Origin: Neobacillus paridis
GTDB taxonomy: Bacteria > Bacillota > Bacilli > Bacillales > Cytobacillaceae
Direction of reading: 5' to 3'
DNA length: 64,000 nt
NCBI RefSeq assembly: GCF_016765675.1
Contig: NZ_JAESWB010000278.1
Location: 99,908 to 163,907 of the forward strand
Positions within the stretch are counted from its first letter, which is position 1. Each line of letters begins with the position of its first letter. Below are positions 8,352 to 17,559 of this stretch, one piece after another. A model generated the notes under the pieces. The model was not told the DNA's origin. It ran no database searches and was given only the letters and a program-made list of their open reading frames with translations. The position numbers were made by a program, and so were the translations under genes.

Positions 8352-9830
8352 TTGGAAAAGGTCGATATTTTTAAAGATATAGCCGAAAGAACAGGCGGCG
8401 ATATCTATTTAGGAGTAGTCGGTGCAGTACGGACCGGAAAATCCACATTTATTAAGAAGTTTATGGAGCTGGTCGTTTTACCGAATATAAACAGTGAAGC
8501 GGAGAGGTCTCGGGCACAAGACGAACTGCCGCAAAGTGCTGCAGGGAAAACCATTATGACAACAGAGCCAAAATTTGTTCCCAATCAGGCAGCCACTGTT
8601 CACGTTGATGAAGGCTTGGATGTAAACATAAGACTGGTCGATTGTGTCGGCTATACTGTACCAGGTGCCAAAGGTTATGAGGATGAAAATGGACCGAGAA
8701 TGATTAACACTCCATGGTATGAGGAACCGATTCCATTTCATGAGGCTGCTGAAATTGGTACGAGAAAGGTAATCCAAGAACATTCAACCATCGGAGTTGT
8801 CGTAACAACGGATGGAACGATTGGAGAAATTCCAAGAAGCAATTATATCGAAGCAGAGGAAAGAGTTATTGAAGAACTGAAGGAAGTCGGGAAACCATTT
8901 ATCATGGTGGTAAACAGCGCCCAGCCATACCATCCAAGTACGGAAACGTTAAGAGCGAATTTAGCGGAAAAATACGACATTCCGGTCTTGGCGATGAGTG
9001 TGGAAAGCATGCGTGAAAGCGATTGTCTTAATGTCCTTCGGGAAGCGCTTTATGAGTTCCCTGTCCTCGAGGTAAACGTCAATCTTCCAAGCTGGGTGAT
9101 GGTATTGAAAGAAAACCATTGGCTCAGGGAGAGCTATCAGGAGGCCGTAAAAGAAACGGTCAAAGATATTAAGAGATTAAGAGATGTTGACCAGGTTGTG
9201 CAACATTTCAGTGAATATGATTTTATCGACAGAGCCGGACTAGCCGGTGTTGAAATGGGCACAGGAGTCGCCGAAATTGATTTATTCGCACCCGATGAAC
9301 TATATGATGATATTTTAAAAGAAATCGTCGGTGTTGAAATTAGAGGTAAAGATCATTTATTAGAGTTAATGCAGGATTTTGCCCATGCAAAGGCGGAATA
9401 TGATCATATCGCTGATGCCTTAAAAATGGTGAAACAAACCGGATACGGAATAGCTTCACCGACGCTTTCCGATATGAGCTTGGAGGAGCCGGAAATCATT
9501 CGTCAAGGTGCCCGTTTCGGTGTGAGACTAAAAGCAGTTGCTCCTTCGATCCATATGATTAAAGTCGATGTTGAATCAGAATTTGCACCGATTATTGGGA
9601 CTGAAAAACAAAGTGAAGAGCTTGTTCGCTATTTAATGCAAGATTTTGAGGATGATCCGCTGTCCATATGGAATTCAGATATTTTTGGACGTAGTTTAAG
9701 TTCGATTGTTCGCGAAGGAATTCAAGCAAAGCTTTCATTGATGCCGGAAAATGCCAGATACAAATTAAAAGAAACATTAGAAAGGATCATTAATGAAGGA
9801 TCAGGCGGATTGATTGCCATCATTCTTTAA
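8352..9830 (+). CDS. spoIVA: Stage IV sporulation protein A, spore coat ATPase
   Basis: SpoIVA is the morphogenetic ATPase that polymerises on the forespore surface and forms the base of the spore coat. The 492-residue protein has exactly the length of the B. subtilis protein. It has a Walker A motif GAVRTGKS at residues 24-31, a DCVGYT switch-like segment, an NSAQPY motif and the conserved C terminus GGLIAIIL. The start is a TTG at 8352 behind GGGAGGGGAT. It stands alone with its own terminator, consistent with mother-cell expression under SigE. Confidence 0.98.
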   Translation: MEKVDIFKDIAERTGGDIYLGVVGAVRTGKSTFIKKFMELVVLPNINSEAERSRAQDELPQSAAGKTIMTTEPKFVPNQAATVHVDEGLDVNIRLVDCVGYTVPGAKGYEDENGPRMINTPWYEEPIPFHEAAEIGTRKVIQEHSTIGVVVTTDGTIGEIPRSNYIEAEERVIEELKEVGKPFIMVVNSAQPYHPSTETLRANLAEKYDIPVLAMSVESMRESDCLNVLREALYEFPVLEVNVNLPSWVMVLKENHWLRESYQEAVKETVKDIKRLRDVDQVVQHFSEYDFIDRAGLAGVEMGTGVAEIDLFAPDELYDDILKEIVGVEIRGKDHLLELMQDFAHAKAEYDHIADALKMVKQTGYGIASPTLSDMSLEEPEIIRQGARFGVRLKAVAPSIHMIKVDVESEFAPIIGTEKQSEELVRYLMQDFEDDPLSIWNSDIFGRSLSSIVREGIQAKLSLMPENARYKLKETLERIINEGSGGLIAIIL

Positions 9831-9833
9831 ACC

Positions 9834-9860
9834 GGGGCTCCGAAGCGGGTCCCTTTTTTA
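9834..9860 (+). terminator. Intrinsic terminator after spoIVA
   Basis: GGGGCTC pairs with GGGTCCC (two wobble pairs) around a 6-base loop and is followed by TTTTTT. Confidence 0.7.
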
Positions 9861-10131
9861 GTTGTGAAGAAAAGTTTGCTTTTATTTCATGAATTCTTCT
9901 TGATATGCTTAATTGATTGTGATAATCTTTTAACAGATTACGTTATAGTGCTTAAAACCCTTATATGATAGGATTTTGCCTTAAAACTTGATTGCTGCTT
10001 AAAAAAGTTAATTATTTTTTGGGCTTTCATGTTAAAATAGCGCTTTGACGTATAGAAATTAGAAAAATTGTTTAGAAATGTAGATAAGTAATCTCATTTA
10101 TCTGATTAATCTTTGGGAGGAGGTGAATGGC
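9861..10131 (+). other. Leader and promoter region of hbs
   Basis: This AT-rich stretch of about 270 bases must hold the hbs promoter. Candidates are TGTTAAAAT at 10029-10037 and TTGACG at 10045-10050 with a weak TTTAGA 20 bases on. I cannot decide between them. No gene is visible. Confidence 0.4.
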
Positions 10132-10404
10132 ATGAACAAGACAGAACTTATTAATAAGGTAGCTGAGGCTGGCGAACTTTCAAAGAAAGACGCTACAAAA
10201 GCAGTTGATGCTGTTTTTGATACAATTCTAGATGCTTTAAAAAATGGTGATAAGGTACAACTTATTGGATTTGGTAACTTTGAAGTACGCGAGCGTGCTG
10301 CACGCAAGGGTCGTAATCCTCAAACTGGCGAGGAAATCGAAATTAGTGCTAGCAAAGTTCCTGCTTTCAAACCAGGTAAAGCACTTAAAGATGCTGTAAA
10401 ATAA
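10132..10404 (+). CDS. hbs: Nucleoid protein HBsu (HU family)
   Basis: HU is the abundant histone-like DNA-bending protein of the nucleoid. The 90-residue protein starts [10 protein letters not shown] and has the DNA-binding arm signature [18 protein letters not shown] around residues 46-64. It is close to the B. subtilis protein (92 residues) with a shorter C terminus. I chose the ATG at 10132 because the strong GGGAGGAGGTG site at 10116-10124 is spaced for it; the in-frame GTG at 10123 is part of that site. Confidence 0.98.
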   Translation: MNKTELINKVAEAGELSKKDATKAVDAVFDTILDALKNGDKVQLIGFGNFEVRERAARKGRNPQTGEEIEISASKVPAFKPGKALKDAVK

Positions 10405-10440
10405 TTACATATATGTTGCTTTAAGTGAACGCTTAGGCAA

Positions 10441-10476
10441 AAGGTCATGGCATGCATTGTCCATGGCCTTTTTTCT
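10441..10476 (+). terminator. Intrinsic terminator after hbs
   Basis: AAGGTCATGG at 10441-10450 pairs with CCATGGCCTT at 10461-10470 (one G-T pair), followed by TTTTTCTTTT. Confidence 0.9.
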
Positions 10477-10546
10477 TTTGTTTGCTTAATCGGTTAGATG
10501 ATCGGTGCTTTTGGATAGAATCTTAGGGGGATATCATTTTATTTTT

Positions 10547-10576
10547 TTGCCTGCATTGAAAGGATTATGCTAATAT
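10547..10576 (+). promoter_or_regulatory. SigA-type promoter for folE-mtrB
   Basis: TTGCCT at 10547-10552 is followed after 18 bp by TAATAT at 10571-10576, with an extended TGC just before the -10. It lies about 50 bp before folE. Confidence 0.6.
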
Positions 10577-10625
10577 GTATATTGAATTTGTCAACTTTTT
10601 TACGACAGGCGTGGGAGGAATTGAA

Positions 10626-11192
10626 ATGTCAGAGGTCAATCGTACCCAAATAGAAGAGGCGGTACGTTTAATATTGGAGGCAATTGGTGAAGATCCCAAC
10701 CGTGAGGGGTTGCTCGATACACCAAAACGGGTGGCAAAAATGTATGAAGAAGTCTTCAACGGCTTAAAGGAAGATCCAAAACAATATTTTGAAACCATTT
10801 TTAGTGAAGATCATGAAGAGCTTGTTTTGGTAAAAGATATCCCGTTTTATTCGATGTGTGAACATCACCTTGTCCCGTTTTTTGGCAAAGCACATGTTGC
10901 TTATATTCCGCAAAATGGCCGCGTTACCGGTTTAAGCAAATTAGCGCGAGCGGTGGAAGCCATTTCCCGTAGACCACAGCTGCAGGAACGAATTACGTCA
11001 ACGATCGCTGATAGCATAATGGAAAAATTGGAGCCCCATGGAGTTATGGTTGTTGTCGAAGCAGAACATATGTGTATGACCATGAGAGGGGTTAAAAAAC
11101 CGGGTTCAAAAACAGTGACGACTTCCGTTCGCGGGACACTTGCAGAGGACCGTGCAGCTCGATCAGAAATACTCTCCTTAATTAAAAATTAA
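10626..11192 (+). CDS. folE: GTP cyclohydrolase I (FolE, MtrA)
   Basis: FolE converts GTP to 7,8-dihydroneopterin triphosphate, the first step of folate synthesis. The 188-residue protein carries the zinc ligands in CEHH (C78 and H81) and in AEHMC (C150), and the family segment G-L-S-K-L-A-R near residue 106. I chose the ATG at 10626 behind GGGAGG (10614-10619); the frame is open further upstream but overlaps the promoter. As in B. subtilis it forms a two-gene operon with mtrB. Confidence 0.97.
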   Translation: MSEVNRTQIEEAVRLILEAIGEDPNREGLLDTPKRVAKMYEEVFNGLKEDPKQYFETIFSEDHEELVLVKDIPFYSMCEHHLVPFFGKAHVAYIPQNGRVTGLSKLARAVEAISRRPQLQERITSTIADSIMEKLEPHGVMVVVEAEHMCMTMRGVKKPGSKTVTTSVRGTLAEDRAARSEILSLIKN

Positions 11193-11216
11193 TCAAACAG
11201 ATTTGAGGTGACCAGA

Positions 11217-11453
11217 ATGGAAAAGCGGCAGTTACAAACAAACGATTATGTGGTTATTAAAGCAAATGATGATGGTGTCAACGTGATTGGGTTAACGAGG
11301 GGAACCGACACCAAATTTCATCATTCGGAAAAGCTAGACAAAGGGGAAGTGCTTGTCGCCCAATTTACGGAACATACATCTGCCATCAAAATTAGAGGGA
11401 ATGCACAAATTTTAACCCAATTCGGCGAAATAAATAGTGAGCAAAAGAAATAG
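11217..11453 (+). CDS. mtrB: Transcription attenuation protein MtrB (TRAP)
   Basis: TRAP is an 11-subunit ring that, when loaded with tryptophan, binds GAG/UAG triplets in leader RNAs and attenuates trp gene expression. The 78-residue protein contains the nearly invariant stretches [18 protein letters not shown] and [13 protein letters not shown], which carry the tryptophan- and RNA-binding residues. I chose the ATG at 11217 behind GAGGTG (11205-11210). The trp biosynthetic genes it would control are not in their usual place in this window. Confidence 0.97.
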   Translation: MEKRQLQTNDYVVIKANDDGVNVIGLTRGTDTKFHHSEKLDKGEVLVAQFTEHTSAIKIRGNAQILTQFGEINSEQKK

Positions 11454-11527
11454 ATTTATCCCAAAAATGGTTGATTGAAAGTGGAAATTATTTATTTTGT
11501 AAATTCAGCCCATAAAAAATTCTTTTA

Positions 11528-11536
11528 TGTTATAAT
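11528..11536 (+). promoter_or_regulatory. Extended -10 promoter for the hepS unit
   Basis: TGTTATAAT (extended -10) lies about 125 bases before hepS. There is no good -35 at the right distance. The long leader to hepS has no gene I trust. Confidence 0.45.
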
Positions 11537-11661
11537 GGTTTCTGCCTTGTTTAATGGAGAAGTCAGATATGAAAAGTTCAATGGGCTCGAATTTTTCTTT
11601 CTTAATAGGTTAAACAATACATATAGAATTTTATTTTTGGGGAAGCAAGGGTGTGATTTGG

Positions 11662-12474
11662 GTGCAAGAAATTCGACAAAAATTTACCTGCATGAAAGGG
11701 AAGGTTGAAAAGTATGTTTTTAACAATTATTTGCTAAAACATATTGAAACTCCGATCATTGATGAGGATAAACTGCTCATTTTAGTTTCAATAACTGACC
11801 TTCTTGAATTACCGATTGCGAAACTAGAGAATTACACACTTTCCACCATGCTGATCCAAACCGCTCTCGATACCCACGAACATATCTCCGAGAAAACAGA
11901 TAATGAAAAAAGCCGGCAATTGACGGTTTTAGCTGGGGATTATTACAGCGGTCTTTACTATAAGCTTTTGGCAGATTCGGAAGAAATTATGATGATTAAA
12001 ACACTTTCTAATGGTGTTAAAGAAGTGAACGAACACAAAATTGCCGTTTACCATAAAGAATCAGATAACCTCGAAAACTTAATGAATAATATAAAGTCGC
12101 TTGAAAGCGCATTGCTTAAAAACTTTGCGAACTACTTTCAACTGGACTTATGGAATGAGCAAACAGCCAATATATTACTGTTTAAACGGTTACTTGCAGA
12201 AAAAAAACAGTATGTTCAACGGAAATGGTCAATTGTTTTCGAAGCAATAATGCATATCATTAATTCTCATGATGATGTCCATTTATCTGAACTAACGGAT
12301 AAACAACAATCTCATTTAATCAACGTATACGATCAACTTCTTGATCGAACGAAACAAACAATTGAAGATGGAATGAACAAGATTCCTTTCTTAAATGAGT
12401 TCCTTGAAAGCAGAATTGGGTTTCTGGTAAAACAACACCAGCCATATGTAAAAACTTTTTTGGAGGAAGGGTAA
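11662..12474 (+). CDS. hepS: Heptaprenyl diphosphate synthase component 1
   Basis: HepS is the small, non-catalytic subunit that works with HepT to make the C35 chain of menaquinone-7. The protein of about 270 residues has the recognisable segments IDEDKLLIL, SALDTHEH-like ALDTHEHI, the strongly conserved QLTVLAGDYYSGLYY and VKEVNEHKI. I prefer the GTG at 11662, which is correctly spaced behind AAGGGTG (11647-11653); the upstream GTG at 11653 is too close to that site. The four-gene order hepS-menG-hepT-ndk matches B. subtilis. Confidence 0.92.
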   Translation: MQEIRQKFTCMKGKVEKYVFNNYLLKHIETPIIDEDKLLILVSITDLLELPIAKLENYTLSTMLIQTALDTHEHISEKTDNEKSRQLTVLAGDYYSGLYYKLLADSEEIMMIKTLSNGVKEVNEHKIAVYHKESDNLENLMNNIKSLESALLKNFANYFQLDLWNEQTANILLFKRLLAEKKQYVQRKWSIVFEAIMHIINSHDDVHLSELTDKQQSHLINVYDQLLDRTKQTIEDGMNKIPFLNEFLESRIGFLVKQHQPYVKTFLEEG

Positions 12475-12477
12475 AAA

Positions 12478-13182
12478 ATGCAGCAATCGAAAGAAGAACG
12501 GGTTCATCATGTGTTTGAAAGTATTTCCGAAGACTATGATAAAATGAACTCAGTCATCAGTTTCCAACAGCATCTCAGGTGGCGGAAGGATACGATGAAA
12601 CGAATGGATGTACAGCCTGGTTCTAAAGCGCTTGACGTTTGCTGCGGTACAGCTGATTGGACGATTGCTTTGGCAGAGGCTGTTGGTCCAGCTGGGGAAG
12701 TCACCGGTTTGGACTTTAGTGAAAATATGTTAAAGGTCGGAAGAGAAAAAGTGGAGCATTTGGGTCTAAAACAGGTGAAATTAATCCATGGTAATGCGAT
12801 GGAGCTCCCGTTTCCCGATAATAGCTTTGATTATGTCACCATCGGTTTTGGCTTGCGAAATGTTCCTGACTATCTTCAGGTATTAAAAGAAATGCGTCGG
12901 GTTGTCAAAACTGGTGGAAAAGTGGTCTGCCTTGAAACTTCCCAGCCTACCTTAATTGGCTACAGGCAGCTTTTTTTCTTTTACTTTCGCTTTATTATGC
13001 CATTATTCGGGAAAATTCTCGCCAAAAGCTACAAAGAATATTCATGGCTTCAAGAATCAGCACGTGATTTTCCAGGGATGAAAGAATTAGCCCAATTGTT
13101 TCAACAAGCAGGATTAAAAGATGTAAAATATAAGCCGTACAGTGGCGGTGCTGCTGCTGTCCATATTGGTTATAAAAGATAG
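12478..13182 (+). CDS. menG: Demethylmenaquinone methyltransferase
   Basis: MenG adds the ring methyl group from S-adenosylmethionine in the last step of menaquinone synthesis. The 234-residue class I methyltransferase has the SAM-binding motif LDVCCGTAD at 52-60, the DFSENML motif and the UbiE/COQ5 signature RVVKTGGK near 141. The C-terminal [12 protein letters not shown] is typical of the family. It starts only 3 bp after hepS behind GGAGGAAGG, so it belongs to the hep operon. Confidence 0.97.
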   Translation: MQQSKEERVHHVFESISEDYDKMNSVISFQQHLRWRKDTMKRMDVQPGSKALDVCCGTADWTIALAEAVGPAGEVTGLDFSENMLKVGREKVEHLGLKQVKLIHGNAMELPFPDNSFDYVTIGFGLRNVPDYLQVLKEMRRVVKTGGKVVCLETSQPTLIGYRQLFFFYFRFIMPLFGKILAKSYKEYSWLQESARDFPGMKELAQLFQQAGLKDVKYKPYSGGAAAVHIGYKR

Positions 13183-13222
13183 AGAATGTTACGAAACAGG
13201 ATGAAAGCTCAGGTGAATACAA

Positions 13223-14185
13223 ATGAAATTAAAAATGATGTATTCATTTTTGAATTCGGATATCAATATTATTGAGAAAGAGCTGGGAGAGACGATTCAA
13301 GCAAGGTCTCTTCTTTTAAAACAAGCTTCAATGCACACATTGCAGGCTGGAGGAAAAAGAATTCGTCCTGTTTTTGTTTTGCTTGCTGGTAAATATGGCG
13401 ATTATGACATTAATGTGATGAAAAATGTCGCTGTCGCTCTTGAATTAATCCATATGGCTTCACTGGTACATGATGATGTGATTGATGATGCCGATCTTCG
13501 CAGGGGACAGCCTACTGTGAAAGCAAAGTGGGACAGCCAAACGGCAATGTATACAGGTGATTTTGTTTTTGCTCTTGCGCTCAAATTGATGACAAATATC
13601 AAAAATCCGGAAGCCCATAAAATACTAGCCAATACTATGGTGGAAGTGACGGTCGGAGAAATACAGCAGATTAAAGATAAATATCGTTTTAATCAAAATC
13701 TGCGGGATTATCTTCGCAGAATTAAACGAAAGACCGCTTTGCTTATTGCTGCGAGCTGTCAGTTAGGTGCAATAGCGGCTAACGTAGAAGAATCAGTCCA
13801 TAAAAAACTATACCTGTTTGGTTATTTTGTTGGTATGTCCTATCAAATTATTGATGATATCTTAGATTTTACAGGGACAGAAAAGGAATTGGGAAAACCG
13901 GCTGGAGGTGACCTCCTGCAAGGAAATATTACGGCACCCGCCCTGTTTGCGATGGAAAATAAGGAAATCAAGAAGGCCATTGAGACAGTTCATGAAAATA
14001 TGACTGCTGCGGAAATTGCCAAGATTATCACTTTAATCAAACAATCAGGGGCGATTGCCAAATCAGTCGCACTAAGTGACCAGTACCTAGATAAAGCTTT
14101 AAGGATTCTTGACGAATTGCCGGATAATAAAGCAAAAAAAGCCCTGCGTGACATTGCCAAGTTTATTGGAAGACGGAAATTTTAA
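13223..14185 (+). CDS. hepT: Heptaprenyl diphosphate synthase component 2
   Basis: HepT is the catalytic prenyltransferase subunit that extends farnesyl diphosphate to heptaprenyl diphosphate. The 320-residue protein has the substrate-binding GGKRIRP at 43-49, the first aspartate-rich motif DDVIDD at 84-89 and the second, DDILD, at 211-215. Its length equals that of the B. subtilis protein. It is 40 bp downstream of menG behind a CAGGTG site. Confidence 0.97.
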   Translation: MKLKMMYSFLNSDINIIEKELGETIQARSLLLKQASMHTLQAGGKRIRPVFVLLAGKYGDYDINVMKNVAVALELIHMASLVHDDVIDDADLRRGQPTVKAKWDSQTAMYTGDFVFALALKLMTNIKNPEAHKILANTMVEVTVGEIQQIKDKYRFNQNLRDYLRRIKRKTALLIAASCQLGAIAANVEESVHKKLYLFGYFVGMSYQIIDDILDFTGTEKELGKPAGGDLLQGNITAPALFAMENKEIKKAIETVHENMTAAEIAKIITLIKQSGAIAKSVALSDQYLDKALRILDELPDNKAKKALRDIAKFIGRRKF

Positions 14186-14283
14186 GCTTACTTAAGGTTA
14201 TTGAAAAAGTGTCTAATTAATGTTACTATTTTCCTGATTATTCTTATGAATATCATATACATATTGATTTAGGAGTGGAATTG

Positions 14284-14730
14284 ATGGAGAAAACGTTTCT
14301 AATGGTAAAGCCTGACGGGGTACAGCGTAATTTGATAGGGGAAATTGTTGCCCGTTTTGAGAAAAAGGGATTTCAACTTGTAGGAGCCAAGTTAATGAGC
14401 ATTCCTGTTGAATTGGCCGAGAAGCACTATGGCGAACACAAAGAACGTCCATTTTTTGGTGAATTAGTTGATTTTATTACATCTGGTCCAGTATTTGCAA
14501 TGGTGTGGCAAGGTGAAAATGTCATAGCCACAGCCCGCCAAATGATGGGTTCAACAAACCCGAAAGATGCTGCACCTGGTACGATCCGTGGGGATTTTGG
14601 GTTAACAGTTGGCAAAAACGTAATCCATGGTTCTGATTCACCTGCAAGCGCTGAACGGGAGATCGGCCTGTTTTTTAAAGAATCGGAATTAGTTGATTAT
14701 TCCAAGCTAATAAATGATTGGATTTATTAA
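14284..14730 (+). CDS. ndk: Nucleoside diphosphate kinase
   Basis: Ndk transfers the terminal phosphate between nucleoside triphosphates and diphosphates through a phosphohistidine. The 148-residue protein has the N-terminal KPDGVQRNL and the active-site histidine H115 in NVIHGSDS. The ATG at 14284 is behind AGGAGTG (14271-14277); the GTG at 14275 lies inside that site. In B. subtilis cheR follows; here ndk is followed by a terminator and then aroC. Confidence 0.97.
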   Translation: MEKTFLMVKPDGVQRNLIGEIVARFEKKGFQLVGAKLMSIPVELAEKHYGEHKERPFFGELVDFITSGPVFAMVWQGENVIATARQMMGSTNPKDAAPGTIRGDFGLTVGKNVIHGSDSPASAEREIGLFFKESELVDYSKLINDWIY

Positions 14731-14741
14731 TCCAACTCCTG

Positions 14742-14774
14742 CACCTGTATGATTATCATACGGGTGTTTTTTCT
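14742..14774 (+). terminator. Intrinsic terminator after ndk
   Basis: CACCTGTATGAT pairs with ATCATACGGGTG (one wobble) and is followed by TTTTTTC. Confidence 0.88.
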
Positions 14775-14883
14775 TTCTCTATAGAAAATTTCCTGATATT
14801 TTCTGAATTATTCTACTAGAGTAATTTCCTTTGATATGATATATTGATACATAATTCTTTAATGAGTTGAAGGGGGAAAGAGA

Positions 14884-16062
14884 ATGGGGCTCAGGTACTT
14901 AACAGCGGGGGAATCCCATGGACCACAATTAACGACGATTATCGAAGGGTTACCTTCGGGCATGCCGCTAGTTGTCCAAGATATTAATGAAGAACTAGCG
15001 AGAAGGCAGAGAGGCTATGGCCGGGGGAGAAGAATGCAAATTGAAAAGGATACTGTCGAAATGATGTCAGGTGTCAGGCATGGAAAGACCATCGGCTCAC
15101 CTGTTGCATTAGTCGTGAAAAACAATGACTGGAAACATTGGACTAAAATAATGGGTTCAGAACCTCTTCAAGAGGGGCAGGAGGAGGAAATAAAACGGAA
15201 GGTTACTCGTGCTCGTCCAGGACACGCCGATTTAAACGGCGCCATTAAATATGGACACCGGGATATGAGAAATGTTTTGGAGCGTTCCTCAGCCCGGGAA
15301 ACAACGGTAAGAGTGGCAGCTGGGGCAGTCGCTAAAAAACTCCTTTCGCTGGTTGGGGTAGAAATTGTCGGCCATGTTGTAGAAATTGCCGGAATCAAAG
15401 CACAAGCTGCCAGCACTCTTTCGCTAGAAGAGATAAAAGAGCGGACAGAACATTCACCGGTACGAGTGGCTGATCCGAATGTCGAGCAGGAAATGATGGA
15501 TGCGATCGATGAAGCGAAAAAAAATGGCGACTCTATTGGAGGTGTCGTTGAGGTAATCGCTGTTGGTATGCCAACAGGGGTAGGCAGTTATGTTCATTAC
15601 GACCGTAAATTAGACGCAAAGTTAGCGGCAGCGATCGTCAGTATCAATGCTTTTAAAGGTGTTGAATTCGGCATTGGCTTTGAGGCAGCCCGGAAGCCAG
15701 GAAGTGAAGTCCATGATGAGATTGCTTGGGACCCGAAACAGGGGTATTATCGCAAAACAAACCGGCTGGGAGGCTTTGAAGGTGGAATGACCACCGGGAT
15801 GCCAATTGTTGTGCGCGGTGTCATGAAGCCAATACCAACTCTTTATAAACCGTTGATGAGTGTGGATATTGAAACAAAAGAGCCGTTTGCAGCTAGTGTT
15901 GAACGTTCTGACAGTTGTGCTGTACCGGCGGCGGCTGTGGTGGCAGAACATGCAGTGGCTTGGGAGCTGGCTAATGCCCTTGTGGAACAATTTTATAGTG
16001 ACCGCTTTGATACCTTTGCTGAAGAAATTAAAAGACAGCATGAATTTGCGAGGAATTTTTAA
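14884..16062 (+). CDS. aroC: Chorismate synthase
   Basis: Chorismate synthase (called AroF in B. subtilis) uses reduced FMN to eliminate phosphate from 5-enolpyruvylshikimate-3-phosphate, giving chorismate. The 392-residue protein shows the family signatures GESHGP at residues 8-13, [12 protein letters not shown] near 40-51 and RPGHAD near 111-116, plus [14 protein letters not shown] near 138. ATG at 14884 follows GAAGGGGGAAAG. It opens the aromatic cluster; the next gene overlaps its stop by one base. Confidence 0.98.
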   Translation: MGLRYLTAGESHGPQLTTIIEGLPSGMPLVVQDINEELARRQRGYGRGRRMQIEKDTVEMMSGVRHGKTIGSPVALVVKNNDWKHWTKIMGSEPLQEGQEEEIKRKVTRARPGHADLNGAIKYGHRDMRNVLERSSARETTVRVAAGAVAKKLLSLVGVEIVGHVVEIAGIKAQAASTLSLEEIKERTEHSPVRVADPNVEQEMMDAIDEAKKNGDSIGGVVEVIAVGMPTGVGSYVHYDRKLDAKLAAAIVSINAFKGVEFGIGFEAARKPGSEVHDEIAWDPKQGYYRKTNRLGGFEGGMTTGMPIVVRGVMKPIPTLYKPLMSVDIETKEPFAASVERSDSCAVPAAAVVAEHAVAWELANALVEQFYSDRFDTFAEEIKRQHEFARNF

Positions 16063-17132
16063 TGGAGACAATACAAATCGGAACAAAATCTAAACAATAC
16101 AATGTTTTTCTTGGAGAAGGGGTTTGTAAAGATATTCCGGCCTTTTTAACTGCCCATTTTCCGAACCTTACTAGAGTGTTAATTATGACCGATGAAACGG
16201 TTGCTAAACTTCATCTCGACAAAATCCTTCCGCTCACGAAAAAGTGGAACCCAGTTGTGTATACAGCTCCAAGCGGTGAAAAGGCAAAAACCTTTGATAT
16301 TTATTATCAGGCCTTATCGACTGCTCTTGAAAATCATCTGGATCGAAAGTCGCTTATCTTATCATTAGGCGGCGGTGCTGTCGGTGATTTGTCAGGGTTT
16401 GTCGCCGCATCATTTATGAGAGGCATCCCGTTTATTCAAATTCCGACCACAATTTTAGCGCATGACAGTGCAGTTGGCGGCAAGGTAGCAATTAATCACC
16501 CGCTCGGAAAGAATATGATTGGTGCTTTTTATCAGCCAGAAGCCGTCTTTTATGATTTAGAACTGCTGACAACCCTGCCTGCAACGGAAATCCGCTCTGG
16601 ATTCGCCGAGGTGATTAAGCATGCTTTGATTCACGATTTATCGTTTTATCAATGGCTGAAGGAAAATATTGATGATTTACAATCACTCTCAATCAAGCAG
16701 CTATCTTATTCATTAATTAAGGGGATAAAGATAAAAAATGATTTTGTCAGCAAGGATGAAAGGGAAACAGGGATCAGGGCATATTTGAATTTTGGACATA
16801 CGCTCGGGCATGCCATAGAGGCAGAGATGGGCTATGGAAATTTCACCCACGGTGAATCAGTGATGATTGGGATGATTTTTGCATTGAAACTGAGCCAGGA
16901 AATACAGGGGCTTTCATTTAATTTCGCCGAATTCAAAGCATGGGTAGAGAAGTTGGGGTACGAAACCCGGATCCCCAAAGGGCTATCAGCTGCCCAATTG
17001 CTTACTAAAATGAAGCAGGATAAAAAGTCTATTGGGGAAACGGCTCGTTTTGTTTTACTTGAGCAAATTGGAAAGCCAGTTTTAAGAGAAATTGACGATT
17101 CGCTATTATTAGATCAAATGAAAAATTTTTAA
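16062..17132 (+). CDS. aroB: 3-dehydroquinate synthase
   Basis: AroB closes the ring of DAHP to 3-dehydroquinate, the second step of the shikimate pathway, using NAD and a divalent metal. The 356-residue protein has the NAD-binding GGGAVGDLSGF near residues 104-114, the PTTILAHDS(A)VGGK segment near 126-138 and the metal-ligand region with LNFGHTLGHA near 243-252. The ATG overlaps the aroC stop (TAATG), so translation is coupled. Confidence 0.98.
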   Translation: METIQIGTKSKQYNVFLGEGVCKDIPAFLTAHFPNLTRVLIMTDETVAKLHLDKILPLTKKWNPVVYTAPSGEKAKTFDIYYQALSTALENHLDRKSLILSLGGGAVGDLSGFVAASFMRGIPFIQIPTTILAHDSAVGGKVAINHPLGKNMIGAFYQPEAVFYDLELLTTLPATEIRSGFAEVIKHALIHDLSFYQWLKENIDDLQSLSIKQLSYSLIKGIKIKNDFVSKDERETGIRAYLNFGHTLGHAIEAEMGYGNFTHGESVMIGMIFALKLSQEIQGLSFNFAEFKAWVEKLGYETRIPKGLSAAQLLTKMKQDKKSIGETARFVLLEQIGKPVLREIDDSLLLDQMKNF

Positions 17133-17148
17133 ATCAGGGTGGGTTGTT

Positions 17149-17520
17149 ATGATTAGAGGGATCAGAGGAGCGACGACGGTTAACAACAATAAAGCTGAAG
17201 AAATTCTTAACGCGACCGAAGAGTTAATCGCAAAAATAATTGAACTGAATAAAATCCAGCCTGAATCCGTTGCCTCCGTCTTTATTTCAACAACAGAAGA
17301 TCTTAATGCCGTTTTTCCTTCAAAGGTTTTGCGGAATTTTCCAGGCTGGACTTATGTTCCGGTCATGTGCATGCGTGAAATTCCGGTTCGTGATTCATTA
17401 ACCAAGTGCATCAGAATTATGCTCCATGTAAATACGGATGCAGCCCAGAATGAAATCAACCATGTATATTTAAATGGGGCAAAAATATTGCGTCCAGACT
17501 TGACCAGTAGTCTTAGGTAA
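17149..17520 (+). CDS. aroH: Chorismate mutase, AroH class
   Basis: This monofunctional chorismate mutase converts chorismate to prephenate. The 123-residue protein belongs to the trimeric alpha/beta-barrel AroH class, with the active-site arginine in MIRGIRGATTV (R6 or so), the glutamate in MREIPV and the C-terminal VYLNGAKILRPD. Start ATG at 17149 is behind AGGGTGGG. It sits between aroB and hisC, where B. subtilis has the six trp genes after aroH; those are absent here. Confidence 0.97.
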   Translation: MIRGIRGATTVNNNKAEEILNATEELIAKIIELNKIQPESVASVFISTTEDLNAVFPSKVLRNFPGWTYVPVMCMREIPVRDSLTKCIRIMLHVNTDAAQNEINHVYLNGAKILRPDLTSSLR

Positions 17521-17559
17521 GCCATCGGTTAGATTCATGTGAGAAATGGAGTGGGATAG

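Noticed and set aside
11475..11708. Open frame of 77 codons between mtrB and hepS
   Set aside because: It overlaps the TGTTATAAT promoter and the hepS start, has no ribosome site, and its product looks random.
15622..16086. 154-codon minus-strand open frame inside aroC
   Set aside because: It is antisense to a clear chorismate synthase and its translation has no family character.
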